From Tetrastigma voinierianum (lineage: Eukaryota > Streptophyta > Magnoliopsida > Vitales > Vitaceae): a stretch of 64,000 bases of DNA. The notes under the pieces were generated by a model. The model ran no database searches. It had not been told where the DNA came from and saw only the letters and a program-made list of their open reading frames with translations. Numbering within the stretch: position 1 is the first letter of the stretch; each line of letters begins with the position of its first letter. The position numbers and the translations under genes are program-made. Where the stretch lies: assembly GCA_016808115.1 (NCBI GenBank), contig JAEQBH010007413.1:1-64000 (forward strand), given 5' to 3'. Positions 10,691 through 21,367 of the stretch are shown here, one piece after another.

Positions 10691-11580
10691 ATGTTTAAGA
10701 AGATGATCAACATTCCTTTCTCATAAGCATCGACACAAATGCCTTTATGCAAAATTTATGACTGGAGATTTTTGAGAAGAAAAGAAAATTGTCAAGAAGG
10801 AATAGTGAGCTTCGACAAAGAAATCCCAAAGGCGCATTTAAAATTCTTTACTAGAAAAGATGTAAGATCCAGGCAGCTTCACTATACCCTGCAAAATTGG
10901 GCATGCTGATGTGGGAAAGCACCAGGGATTTCCTGAAAGGCAGAACTGACGCTTTTGTATTTTGCTAAAAGACTAAGTTTAGGGAAACTTACTCCCACAG
11001 CCATGACCTTGCAAATGGCAAACATAACACTGGCCCATCCTAAGGGCATTCTAGAAAATGTGTTAATTAAAGTGGGAAAGTTCTTTTCCCAGACTTTCAT
11101 AGCCATTGATATCGAGAAGATAAACAAGTCCCACAGTCATAGAATACCTTCTTAGCAACAAAGTGCATTTGATCGATGTGAAAAAAGGAGAATTAACTCT
11201 TAGGGTTAGAGATGAGGCAGTGCATTTCAATCTCAATCACAACTTGAAACAACTTGAATTAAGTAATGTAGATTATGAGATTTTAGAAACAAAAACTCCC
11301 ATCAGTTCTGAACTGAATAATGATTATATTTTCAAATTTCAATGAATGGGAATGAGATGAATTTCCAATATCTTGAGCATCTTGAAATCGAATTTCTGGA
11401 CTCTAATGTTAAATTGAAAAAGGCTCAGTGTTGAAGAAGATAATACAGAAAAATCCAGAAGTTGTGAAGAGTAAGCTGCTAATATAAACAAAAGTTCAAA
11501 TGATTTAATTTTAAAAGAATTACCTGAACATTTAGAGTATGCTTTCTTGCAACCAAAAAGGAAAGCTACCATCACTTCAA
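10690..11580 (+). pseudogene. Element B protease region
   Basis: The frame at 10955-11155 reads FAKRLSLGKLTPTAMTLQMA and IKVGKFFSQTFIAIDIEK, matching the protease region of element A. 11163-11345 continues with LIDVKKGELTLRV. The catalytic D-S/L-G triplet, expected near 10900-10950, is not readable: that stretch is rearranged or frameshifted. 11440-11580 is an acidic linker with stops. Confidence 0.72.
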
Positions 11581-11639
11581 CTAATTAATCGAGTATGAGA
11601 AACAAAAACTACCGAAATTTCAAAAATCGTGAGGGCAAT

Positions 11640-12626
11640 AGCTGTCCATAGAAGATTTGAAATGAATCACCCCTCCTCCCTCCCTTTTCCATTTCGCATT
11701 TATAAGATCCCCGCTGAGGATAATGTTAAAACCTCTATAGAACATCAAAGAAGGCTGAATCTAGTCATGAAAGAAGTATTCATAAAGGAAGTACTGAAGT
11801 GGCTAAATGCAGGCTTTATATATGCAATCTCAAATGTACTTCGGGTGCTTCCAGCCATGGTTCCAAAGAAGGGAGGATTCATCGTGATCGTGAATTTGAA
11901 GAATGAATTGGATTCCACAAGAACCGTGACGTGTGATGCAGCGCGGTGTATAGATCTATAGAAAACCGAACAATGCTACTTTAAAGGACCATTATCCCCT
12001 CACCTCATCGGCTCAAATGCCCGACGTGTTGGGCCAGGCACTCCTATTACTATTTCCTTGATGGATATTCTGGTTATAACCAGATTGCTATAGCCCTAGA
12101 GGATCAAGAGAAAACTACATTTACATGTCCTTATGGCACCTTTGCTTTTAAAGGATGCCTTTTGGATTATGTAATGCTCAGGCCACATTTCGAAGATGTA
12201 TGATGTCTATGTTTTCTCGATGGTGAAAAAGGCCATGGAGATCTTATGGGGACGACTTCTCAAGATATGGATCCAAGTGAACATTATGTGGGAAAATTTT
12301 TAGAAACAAAGACTTCATAGATGTCGAGACAAAATCTAGCTCAATTGGGAGAAATGCCATTTTATGTGACAAAAAGGTATTGTCTTAGGATACAAGATTT
12401 GGGCCGTTGGATTGCAAGTGCATCAAGCAAAAGTCAAGAAAGCATAAAACTCTTATGCCACCTACAACAAGAAGGATAAGAAACTTCGACATGCCGGTTT
12501 TTATAGAAGATTCATAAAGGACTTCGCACCCTAAACCATTACGCATCGAAAAAGCAAAATTTCGATTTTTATGATCCGATGCCAGATCTCGCATTTGAAG
12601 AAATCAAATCCTGCATTAGTGATACC
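11640..12626 (+). pseudogene. Element B reverse transcriptase, first part
   Basis: The plus strand reads an RT with several frameshifts: EHQRRLNLVMKEV, VPKKGGF, a damaged CIDYRKLN, a FLDGYSGYNQI-like block near 12060, NWEKCHFM near 12340 and GFYRRFIKDFAP near 12500. The YMDD box is lost around 12240-12270. The sequence stops at 12626, where element F is inserted, and the RNase H continues at 18499. Confidence 0.8.
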
Positions 12627-13962
12627 CGATTCATGCCATAGTAGGTGTTCCGGAATCAACAAAATTTATAACCTAAATTCCTTCTTAACGTCAGAAAGGA
12701 AGCTAATGAGTATAGCTACGAGGTTCAACTGTGGATGGGTTTTTCGCACAAATGACTTACAAGGAGGTTCAATTTGGTGAATTAAATTTGATTTTAAGGT
12801 TTTGGTAAAATGTGGGGGTTTAATGTTTGAAACTGGAAATTTAAAATGTAAAATAGAACTCCTCAAGTGTTAGTCACTGTGGTCGATTCCCAGTGGTGTA
12901 ACCCGAGGGTTTCTAGTGGTCCTTTCTCAGATTGGGAGGATGACCTATATCATCTCCCCGAATCGTATCTTCATTTAACTATAAAAACTAACCCTCATTA
13001 AATCTCTTTGAAAATGGCATCCACTGACACATTAAAGCTCTCATTCATTAAAACCAAGTCACCTTGGCTCACCTTACAATGGCTCATAAATGATAACCAA
13101 CGAACATCAATGGATCTAACTTTAAGCATCCAATGAGCCCAAAAGCTTATCAAGTAATAACCATCCAAGGTGAATCAAAAGGGATCAAAAGCTAAAGTTA
13201 AAAAGGAAAACAAGAATCCAGAAGGATACCGCATCAGGGAACATGGTTCCTCGCACGCTCTTCAGGATTCTCAAGACTCAAAGAGCTTCCCACTTCAAGG
13301 AGGAAAGGGTTTGTACTTCATCCCTCCAAGTTGTCATCCTTGGAGGGTGTTTGGCTACCCAGAAAATGAGAGAAAGTGAGAGAAAATGAGGGAAAAGAAA
13401 GAGGCGGAGCGCCGAAAAGCTTCTCGTCAAGAGAAATTTTATTAATGGGAGAGAGATTGGTATACAAAGGCTTGTCTGTGGGCTTTATAGCCAAACCCCC
13501 TTTACAAATTACCAAAATAACATAGAAAACACTATTACAATGGGGCAAAAAAAAAAGAAAACAAAAGTGTGACAAAAAGGAGTAAAACGCCAAAAGGTGA
13601 AAGGAGAACAAAGGGAGGAAGTAACCGTATGCCAGGAGGCATGAACAGTGGCAAGCACGAAGCAAATTTCGCAACCTTGCAAAATTTTTATCGTGGTCCT
13701 TTTTCTTCTGTTTTCTGCTCCTCTTTCCTTCTGGCTTTGATATGCAATGCTAAGTTTGACTCGAATTCTTTGTGCTTGGATCGACTCAACAATTTTGGCA
13801 TAAATAGCTTGCAAAAACTACAAAATTAGCCATAAAATGCGATCAATAGAATAGTAGGGACCTTAATGTGCAAATCGGGTTAATTAATCTGATTAGTACA
13901 CAAAAAGTGCTCAAAACCTACAATAAATAGGGTTCAAAATAGCACTTTTTGAGCACTAATCA
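12627..13962 (-). repeat. 3' LTR of element F
   Basis: On the minus strand it starts TGATTAGTGCTC and ends near TGAATC. It matches 17106-18498 over its whole length, with many small indels. The terminal hairpin (CACTAATCA and TGATTAGTAC arms, about 13890-13962) is conserved. A U3 stretch with GCAAATTTCGCAACC (about 13660-13680) represents the family palindrome array. Confidence 0.88.
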
Positions 13963-13977
13963 CACCCCCCAACCTCC
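13963..13977 (-). promoter_or_regulatory. Polypurine tract of element F
   Basis: GGAGGTTGGGGGGTG on the minus strand, directly before the 3' LTR start. The same GGTTGGGGG wording precedes the 3' LTRs of elements D (52891-52904) and E (49968-49978). Confidence 0.75.
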
Positions 13978-15620
13978 ACATTGCTAGTCCCTTAGCAACG
14001 AAAGGAAGAAAGAAAGAGAGAGCATACAAAACAAAATCAAAATTATGTTCACGAAAAATTATATTTCAAAAAGGTTGTGAATGAGTACGCCTAACCTCAA
14101 TGAAATCATCGAACCTCTTGCCCAATAACTATCTCGAGAATGAATGCCATATAGAATTAAGTATCAAAGCATTCCCAGAATCAACCGTAGACTTCCACCA
14201 AAACCTAAGTGTTTGTTTGATCGGGCTCTCAATAATAAACTACAACCGCACTCTCCCTAACCAAGCTACTACCTCCACTTCGACATTAACCAACCTAAAT
14301 AGATCAGACCACTCTATTCCACAACTCTTTTGTGTTGTAGGATGCAATGCCGGTGAATCGACCACCAAAGTCCATAACTGGATCTACCGATGACTCCCAA
14401 CCACAATTAAGGCTTAGGCATCAAGTCATAAGGATCTTTCGACCACTAATCCTTCTGTGTTTCACTTCTGACTTCAAATGATTGAAACTCCAAGATCTAC
14501 GAACTCGCTAAACCTCACCCATCTACCCATGTAGCGAGCACTAAGTCGGTGACTCCCAACCGCCGTTTAGTAATAATCGCTTTAAGGGCTTTCGCCGCTG
14601 GGGAAAACCCTGCGTGACCGTGCTCGTTTCAAGGCAGCGTTGGTATTCGTTCTTTCTTTCTTTTTTTTCTTTTTCACTTTATTTTTATTCGGGAAGACAC
14701 ATTGGCCTTCTTTTAATGGGGGTCCTTAACCTATTAAAGGTAGTCAATGAAACTAGGGTAGGTTTTGCAAAGTTTAGGAGGTCGTGTAGTTTTTCGCCTT
14801 ATTGAAGAAACTAATGTGCAATAAAGTAGTGGCTAGCTAAAGGTGGAAGCAAATATTTAAAAGCAATAAGAGTTCAATCACCATCCAATCAACCGTGCAT
14901 GGAAACCAATCTAACATCAATAGAATTGACAATGTTTCAATTTTTCAAACTCGCAAGCTAGCAAAAACACAAAAAATTGCAAAAATGGGTGCAATTTAAT
15001 TGAAAAGCAAGTTGTATAGTATAACAACTTCACAAAGAAACCAGTTTCATCGAACATCACAAAACGGGCTTGCCTCAAAATAGTAACAAAACATAAATAA
15101 ATGTCACTTCGCTAATCCTCCCCTAACCAAATGTCACATTGATCGCAATGGGGCTTGGATTGGAAAGTTAGAGAAGGAAGTGCTACCTCCTTGATGAAAT
15201 GTACTCTTTTTTGGATAGAATACTTCTCAATCTTTCCATCAACACCTTATTCACTCCATTTGGGTTTCAAATAAACAAGTTAGGAGAAGAAAATAGAGGA
15301 AAAAAGTGAGCAGCTTTGAGCATTTTATAATTACACCATAATAATTTCAAGTGTTCTTTTTCTGGCTATATTTGGATTTTACACTTAATATTTCCAACTG
15401 GCATTCAAAATACCCAAACTGAGTTCGAATGAAAAGTGTGGTAAAACAAATCGGGCTACAAAAAAGTGGAGGGGTCGCTAATTTTCACAATCATGCGAAA
15501 ATTTTTTTTTGCACTAATTTCATATATTATTTGATATATATATATATATCATAAAAGGCAAATATGAATAAGGCACAAAAAACCAAAAGAGGAAGTCAGA
15601 TTGCTAGAGTTACTAAATCT
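13978..15620 (-). other. Element F 3' untranslated region
   Basis: No convincing reading frame. It contains the family motif GGTTGGGAGTCATCGG (minus strand, about 14388-14403) with a related copy near 14545-14560. Similar repeats occur in the 3' regions of elements D, E, H and I. A short TA repeat is at about 15535-15549. Nothing else is recognised. Confidence 0.6.
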
Positions 15621-15979
15621 CGTAACCTCGCAAATTGTTAGATTTTGCCTTCTGCTACTGTAATTAAGAAAATAAAAGTTAAAGAAATCAAAATAAAATA
15701 AGATGAAACAAGAAAAATCAAAACAAAATGTGAGGGAGATTGAAGTTTTCCCCCACTCCCCAAACCGCCAAGCCTTAGAGGTTGTCGAACCCGGCGGAGC
15801 TTCAGAGAAATGCTAAGGTCCAAGTGCTCTATGTCTGAACCAACACCCGAACCATCCGCTATGCCATGCAGTGTGAGCAGTTGTCAACGTCTTCGATGTG
15901 GTGGAGAAGGTCTGAATAGAGGCCACTAACTTCCTAAAATATTGAATAGGCAGCAAAGGTGGGATGGCCTTAGCTTCAG

Positions 15980-16775
15980 AATGTGAGTTTTGGGTCGGGA
16001 TTTAGATGCAGGAAGGCAAGATGTAGACTGAGTCGGCAAAGGGGGTAAATTCAGGCTCTTCGTGTTCTTCCACTACTTCCTCGGTCAGCAAATGGGAGAT
16101 TGCTTCCTTCTTCTCCCATGGGTAGACAACAACACCAATGTCTGAGGATTCAAAATTTTCTACTGTGCTTTCAGAATTTGCCAGAGACACTCGCCTCCAC
16201 CATGGTGTCATCGTGCATTCTCCTCCGATTTTCTTCCTCTGATGAACATGTTGTCGGGCAAGCCTTGAAATTGATTTCCTCGCAGTTGTCAAATTTATGA
16301 TCAATTTACTTTGCAAAGTTGTCAAATTTTTGACCAATTTCTTACTTGAAGCCCATCTACTTTTGGGGCTCGTAGAGTTCTCCACAAGATGAATTTTAAT
16401 TTAATCAAGTATCAATTTCTTCTCGCTCCACAACATCACCCACCGGGCCGTAAGGTTCAGCATTGCTTACTAAACTCGAGAAATTAATCGGTGGCTGAGG
16501 AGTTGAGCATAACATGGAGAAGCAGTAGAGGCATATCAGAGGTTCAGGGTTCCATGAGGAATTGTAGGTTCCCCAACTAGGTTGTAATTATCACAAATGG
16601 TGCATTAGTTGGGGAAACACTGCAGAAGGGTGCACTCATCCATGAAGGGTTTCTATAGTCCCTAATGGACCTAGATGGGTTTGGATTTCTCTCCACGGGT
16701 TGTTGATTCTGCCATGGAAGGTTTCTCAGAATCCCCTCATCGGCTGGTGTATGTACCAGGTTTCTCTCCACCGAA
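15980..16775 (-). pseudogene. Element F gag N-terminus joined to PR-RT linker remnant
   Basis: The minus-strand frame at 16771-16577 reads NPSRSIRDYRNPSWMSAP and related wording of the gag N-terminus; compare FRSMRNHIHPPQMSDP in element D. After a break, the frame at 16385-16002 ends in VVYPWEKKEAISHLLTEEV, which corresponds to the linker after protease in element D (AFYPWKKKEEIFP). Most of gag, all of protease and everything after the linker are missing. I infer an internal deletion joining gag start to linker. 15638-15823 is open but unrecognised. Confidence 0.68.
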
Positions 16776-17084
16776 TTTCATCAGACGCTTCCCAGTGTTC
16801 CATTTGATCACAATTCAAGTTCACTCCAGGTTCTGTGGGAGATTGACTTTGACCAGCCTGCCTTCTGGATTTCTAATCCACTAAAAATTCCTACAGTAAA
16901 AACAGGGCAAACACCCAACGACCAAGAAACAATCATACCTAAAAGGTTAGGGTTACCTAAAAAAATAAACTGTGAACTAAAACTAAGAAGACTAACAGTA
17001 AAATATATACAGGAAAAAAAAATCACCAGGATTTGTGATGAGGATCACAAGTGTTCCACAGCTCGTCGAATGCACTTAGGCACC

Positions 17085-17103
17085 ATCCCCGGCAACGACG
17101 TCA
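17085..17103 (-). promoter_or_regulatory. Primer binding site of element F (tRNA-Asp type)
   Basis: On the minus strand, TGACGTCGTTGCCGGGGAT matches the complement of the plant tRNA-Asp 3' end, TGGCGCCGTTGCCGGGGAT, at 17 of 19 positions. One of the two differences is C-to-T. It lies two bases from the 5' LTR end. Confidence 0.85.
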
Positions 17104-17105
17104 TT

Positions 17106-18498
17106 TGATTCGTGCCACAGTAGATGTTCCGGAATCAACAAAATTTATAACCTAAATTCCTCCTAATGTCGTAGCAAAGCTACTGTAGTATACGTCTGTA
17201 TTTAACCTCGTGGATGGGTTTTCTTCGCACAATGACTTATAGTGAGGTTCAATTCTGGTGAATTAAATTTGATTTTAAGGTTTGGTAAAAACAGGTTTAA
17301 TGTTTGGAAAACTAAATTTAAATAAAATAAGATGTAAAATAGAACTCCTCAAGTGTTAGGTCACTGGGCTGATTCCAGGGCAACCGAGGGTTTCCTGTGG
17401 TCTCGTGTTAGGAGGATGACCCATAGTCATCTCCCCGAACCGTATCTACATTTAACTATAAAACTAACCTCATTAAATCTCTTTGGAAAATGGCATCCAC
17501 TCGATTACAGCTCATTCGCTAAAAACATTGTCACCTCGTTCACCTTACAATGGCTCATAAATAATAAATCTAACGAACATCAATGGATCTAATATTAGCA
17601 TCCAATGAGCCCAAAAGCTACCAAGTAATAACCATCCTAGGTGAATCAAAAGGGATCAAACCAAAGTTAAAAAGGAAAACAAGAATCCAGCAGCGGGAGT
17701 TCCAGAAAAACATGGAGCCCTCAAAGATGCCTCGTGATTCTCGCACTCCAAAAGAGCCTCCCACTTCAAGGAGGAAAGGGTTTTAGCCGCTCATCCTCCA
17801 AGTTGTCATCCTTGGAGGGTATTTGGCTACCTTGAAAATGAGAGAAAATGAGAGAAAATGAGAGAAAAGGAAAAGATGCGGGAGCGCTAAAAGCTTCCCG
17901 CCGAAAAGAAATTTTATTAATGGGGAGATTGCATGGCGCTGCTTGTTCGGGGTTTTTATAGCCAAACCCCTTACAAATTACCAAAATAACATAGCAAACA
18001 CTATTACAATGGGGGCAAAAAAAGAAGAAAACAAAAAGTGTGACAAAAGGAGTCAAACACAAAAGGTGAGTGAGAACAGGAGTGAAGTGGAACAAGGCGC
18101 AAAGAGGTATGAACAAGGTGTTAGAAGCAATTTCGCACCAAGGAAAATTCGCAGTGCCAGGAATTTCGCAACCCGCGGTACTGCAGGTTGCGAATTTTCG
18201 CACCTCGGGAAATTTTGCAGCCGCAAATTTTTTATCAGGGTCCTTTTTCTATTTTCTGCTCCTTCCTTCCAAATTGTATCTTCACGTCGAGTTTGACTCG
18301 AATTCTTCGTGCTTGAACAACCTAACAATTTTGGCATAAATAGCTTGCAAAAACTACAAAATTAGCCATAAAATGCGATCAGTAGAATAGCAAGGACCTT
18401 AATGTGCAAATCGGGTTAATTACACTGGTTAGTACACAAAAAGTGCTCAAAACCTGCAATAAACAGGGTTCAAAATAACACTTTTTGAGCACTAATCA
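17106..18498 (-). repeat. 5' LTR of element F
   Basis: Minus-strand LTR of 1.39 kb, TGATTAGTGC...GAATCA. In transcription order it has the terminal hairpin (18498 to about 18425), a TTTCGC/GCGAAA palindrome cluster (about 18240-18130), a TATA box (GGCTATAAAAACCCC, about 17963-17949) and a U5 ending at the primer site. Confidence 0.9.
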
Positions 18499-18910
18499 CT
18501 CCCCTCATGTTGACACCTAACTAAAACAATGATTTTGAAATTATGTGTGATGCTAGTGATTATGCAATGGGAGCTGTATTGGGACAAAGAATTGAAAAGT
18601 TATTCAAGGCCATATACTATGCCAACAAAACCTTTAATACATAAGAAAATTCATCTAAAGATTTAAAATGAGATGTTCGCAATGGTGTTTGCTTGTGAAA
18701 ATTCAGTTTAAGTATATTGGGGTCTCTCATGTTATAATACACACTAATCATGTAGCAATTAGATATCTAATGGAAAAGAAGGAAGCCAAACCAAGATTGA
18801 TCCTATGGGTATTGCTGCTATAGGAATTTGATCTTGAGATCAAAGATAAGAAGGGTAGTGACAATGTAATAGTAGATCAGTTGTTTAGATTAGAAATGAT
18901 CGGCTGAAAT
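18499..18910 (+). pseudogene. Element B RNase H domain
   Basis: Continues the pol of element B after element F: NDFEIMCDASDYAMGAVLGQ and IYYANKTFN, then a damaged YMEKKEAKPRLI block and EIKDKKGSDNVIVDQL. These are the standard Ty3/gypsy RNase H blocks, including the catalytic aspartate in CDASD. Several stops are present. Confidence 0.85.
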
Positions 18911-18959
18911 GAAAAGGAACCTAAATAGCGTAAAAATTTCCCGATGAGCAACCTGCTTT

Positions 18960-20246
18960 TGTTGTCGCTCAAACACCCCGGTATGACGATATTTCAATTA
19001 CTTAGCTTCAGGGAGTTATGCCACCCGACTTAGGGGCTAATAGTAGAGAAGAAAATTGAGAACTGACTATGCATTCTATATTCGACGACCCATTACTTTA
19101 TAGAAGATGAGAAGATATGATCATAAGGAGATGTGTTCCAAACAGACAAGGTGGTATTATGGAGAAATGTCATGCATCAAACATACGGGAGGACACTTTG
19201 CAAGAGACAAAACAACCTAGAAGATTCTACAATCAGGTTTTTATTGGCTTACCCTATTCAAAGATTGTTTTGAGTGGATAAAACATTGTAATAATTGTCG
19301 AATACAATATATAAGAAATGAAATGCCCCTATAAGGAATTCTGGTGGTTCAAATTTTTTATGTTTAGGAAATAGACTTCATGGGACTTTTTCCATCATCA
19401 TTTGGTAACATATACATTCTCCTAGCTGTGGATTATGTATCCAAATGGGTGGAAGCATTAGCTTGTCCCAGAAATGATGCCAGCACAGTGGTGGGATTTA
19501 TATAAAGAAATTTTTTGAGCAGATTTGGAGCACTCAGAACAATCATCAGTGATAAGGGAAGCCATTTTGCACATAAAATTTTTGAAAAACTCATGAACAG
19601 AGCATGAATTAGACATGTGATGGGTTTGGAAATCACCTCGCCAAATGGTCAAGGTACTTTTCCAACAAGGGTAAGAAAATTCTATTAAAAATGCGAATAT
19701 AAGCAGAAGGATCGGTCTACAAAGCTAGATGATGCATTGTGGACTTATAGAATTGCATGCAAAACTCCCATTGGAATGTCCCCATACAGAATTGTATTTG
19801 GAAAACCTTGTCATCTCCCTTTAGAACTGGAATACAAAGCTATGTGGGCCATCAAGAAGTTGAATTGTGACTTTCAAGCTGCTAAGGAAAAGAGACTACT
19901 CCAAATGAATGAACTAGAAGAGTTGAGAAATGAAGCTTATGATAATGCCAGAATTTACAAAGAAATTACCAAGAGGTGGCATGATCAAAGGATTCTAAGG
20001 AGGGAATTCCAGGCTAGAGAACAAGTCCTCTTATACAACTCTAAACTCAAGCTATTTCCGAGGAAATTGAAGTCAAGATGGAGTGACCCTTACATAGTGG
20101 TAATGAATATCCCCTTTGGAGCAGTAACACTAAAGGATGAATCTGGAAGTGAATTCAAAATAAATGGTCAAAGACTGAAGCATTATCTTATAGGAAACAT
20201 AAATGGAGTATATCCAAATTGTGAAAAAGAGAAAGAGTTTTGCTGA
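18960..20246 (+). pseudogene. Element B integrase, C-terminal third still open
   Basis: 18960-19736 shows a broken zinc-binding region and catalytic core (PSSFGNIYILLAVDYVSKW-like wording across frames near 19400, then SRFGALRTIISDKGSHF-like near 19510-19570). From 19737 to 20246 a 169-codon frame is uninterrupted: TYRIACKTPIGMSPYRIVFG, the coiled segment LLQMNELEELRNEAYDNARI and the GPY/F-like block KSRWSDPYIVVMNIPFGAV, ending at a natural stop. This stop marks the 3' end of pol. Confidence 0.88.
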
Positions 20247-20815
20247 AGTGAAGACATTCTGCAGCAATTGTCTAGCTAAAGACATGAAACGAAGCAAAAT
20301 TTTCGAGGCAACCCAAATTGCACTTTCATTTTAATAGTTTGATTTATGTTGATTACTTTTATGAGTTTGAAGTTTTAATTTTAATTTTTGTTAAAGAATT
20401 TTTTAGGAAGTTTAATAGATTGCTAAATTTTTCTCAACAAGGAAGATCAACTAAAAAGAGATATTATTGGGAAGCACTTTTTCTCAACTAATACTTGCAA
20501 AAAATAGCTACAAGGGGGAGTATTTTTATTTCCTTCAATTTGTTGTTAATGAGAATGCATAGTTGAAGTTTGGGGAATTTAAATATTTTTAGAGCATAAA
20601 TTGTTAGACAACTTTCTTTAGCCAAATGCTTGAATACCTTGTTAAAAATCTAGATAGATTATATTTAGTGAAAAAAGAGAGTTGTTGTTTATAATTGAAT
20701 GGAGATTATTTGAAGAAATATGTGTTAACTAAGTGGGAGATTTTATTGCATAATGTCATCCGGTTTGAATGGTTGGAAAGCAAGAAATTATGCAAAGAAT
20801 GTGAGGAAAAACAAA
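20247..20815 (+). other. Element B spacer between pol and internal array
   Basis: Noncoding and AT-rich. It contains a purine run CAAGGGGGAG at 20511-20520 that resembles a polypurine tract but is not followed by an LTR start (no TGATGAGT...ACTCAT hairpin). Confidence 0.5.
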
Positions 20816-20819
20816 ATTC

Positions 20820-21212
20820 TATCGCGACAAAAATTGTTATGTCGCGACACTGGTTGAACTTTTGGTGCTAAAATAGAACAGACTTTTGTCGCGACAAGCT
20901 TTCTTTTTGTTGCGACAAAAGTGGTGCTAAAATAGATAAGCAAGAAAAAGTTTTCCATGACAATTTTCTCTATGTCACAACAAACAGCAAACTTATGCCT
21001 CAAAAAATATGATGGGACAAAATTTCTGTATGTCATGACATAATTCAATCGGAGCATAGATAAAATTGTGTCGCGACAATTTTTGCTTGGTCGCGACAAA
21101 GAATTGCCCTATTATAAACTTAAGTGCAAAATTTATGTCGTGACATCACTTCTCTATGTCGCGACACCAATTTAAAAAGGGGTACACTTTAGGTCAAAAT
21201 TTTGTCGCGACA
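20820..21212. promoter_or_regulatory. Internal TGTCGCGACA array upstream of the element B 3' ORF
   Basis: Motif pairs by start: 20820/20840, 20887/20908, 20953/20973, 21010/21031, 21069/21089, 21135/21156, plus a single at 21203. Spacing within pairs is 20-21 bp, and pair-to-pair 57-68 bp, as in the LTR arrays. Exact decamers are at 20840, 20887, 21069, 21156 and 21203. Neither an LTR start nor a primer site is present around it, so it is not simply an inserted LTR. It is followed by a TATA box and an ORF. Confidence 0.85.
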
Positions 21213-21239
21213 ATTAAGTAAGCACAACAATTCTTGGCC

Positions 21240-21247
21240 TATAAATA
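21240..21247 (+). promoter_or_regulatory. TATA box of a candidate internal promoter (element B)
   Basis: GGCCTATAAATAGAAAAG, 28 bp after the last palindrome and about 120 bp before the 3' ORF start. The wording is nearly the same as the LTR TATA box at 24130 (CCCTATAAATAGAAAG). The stretch between, ending in CTCTCTCTCACTCATTCG, looks like a plant 5' leader. Confidence 0.6.
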
Positions 21248-21367
21248 GAAAAGTTCAAAGACTGAAGAGTCATCTGCCTCATAACCTTCAGTTTTCATTC
21301 CTGCCTGGGCCTCATCGGTTCTCTCTCACTCATTCGAAACCCTAGATCCCAAAACCTATCTTTCACA

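Larger units (their letters stand above)
12627..18498 (-). mobile_element. Element F: non-autonomous LTR retrotransposon with both LTRs
   Basis: Two directly repeated LTRs (12627-13962 and 17106-18498) flank about 3.1 kb. On the minus strand the order is LTR, tRNA-Asp primer site, a short gag/linker remnant, a long 3' untranslated part, a polypurine tract and LTR. No RT, RNase H or integrase is present, so it would depend on an autonomous relative such as element D. It splits the RT of element B. A clear target-site duplication was not found: the flanks are ATACC on the left and CTCCC on the right. Confidence 0.88.

Noticed and set aside
17085..17103. tRNA gene
   Set aside because: It matches only the 3' end of tRNA-Asp and lies next to an LTR, so it is a primer binding site.
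17766..18339. Overlapping frames of 89-145 codons on both strands
   Set aside because: They fall inside the element F LTR, and equivalent frames in the other LTR (13318-13829) are shifted, so they are chance frames.
12622..18503. Target-site duplication of element F
   Set aside because: The flanks ATACC and CTCCC agree at only three of five positions, so I do not claim one.
20820..21212. Internal array as an inserted or relic LTR
   Set aside because: No LTR start hairpin, no LTR end and no primer site are present, and an ORF leader follows directly. It remains a weaker alternative.
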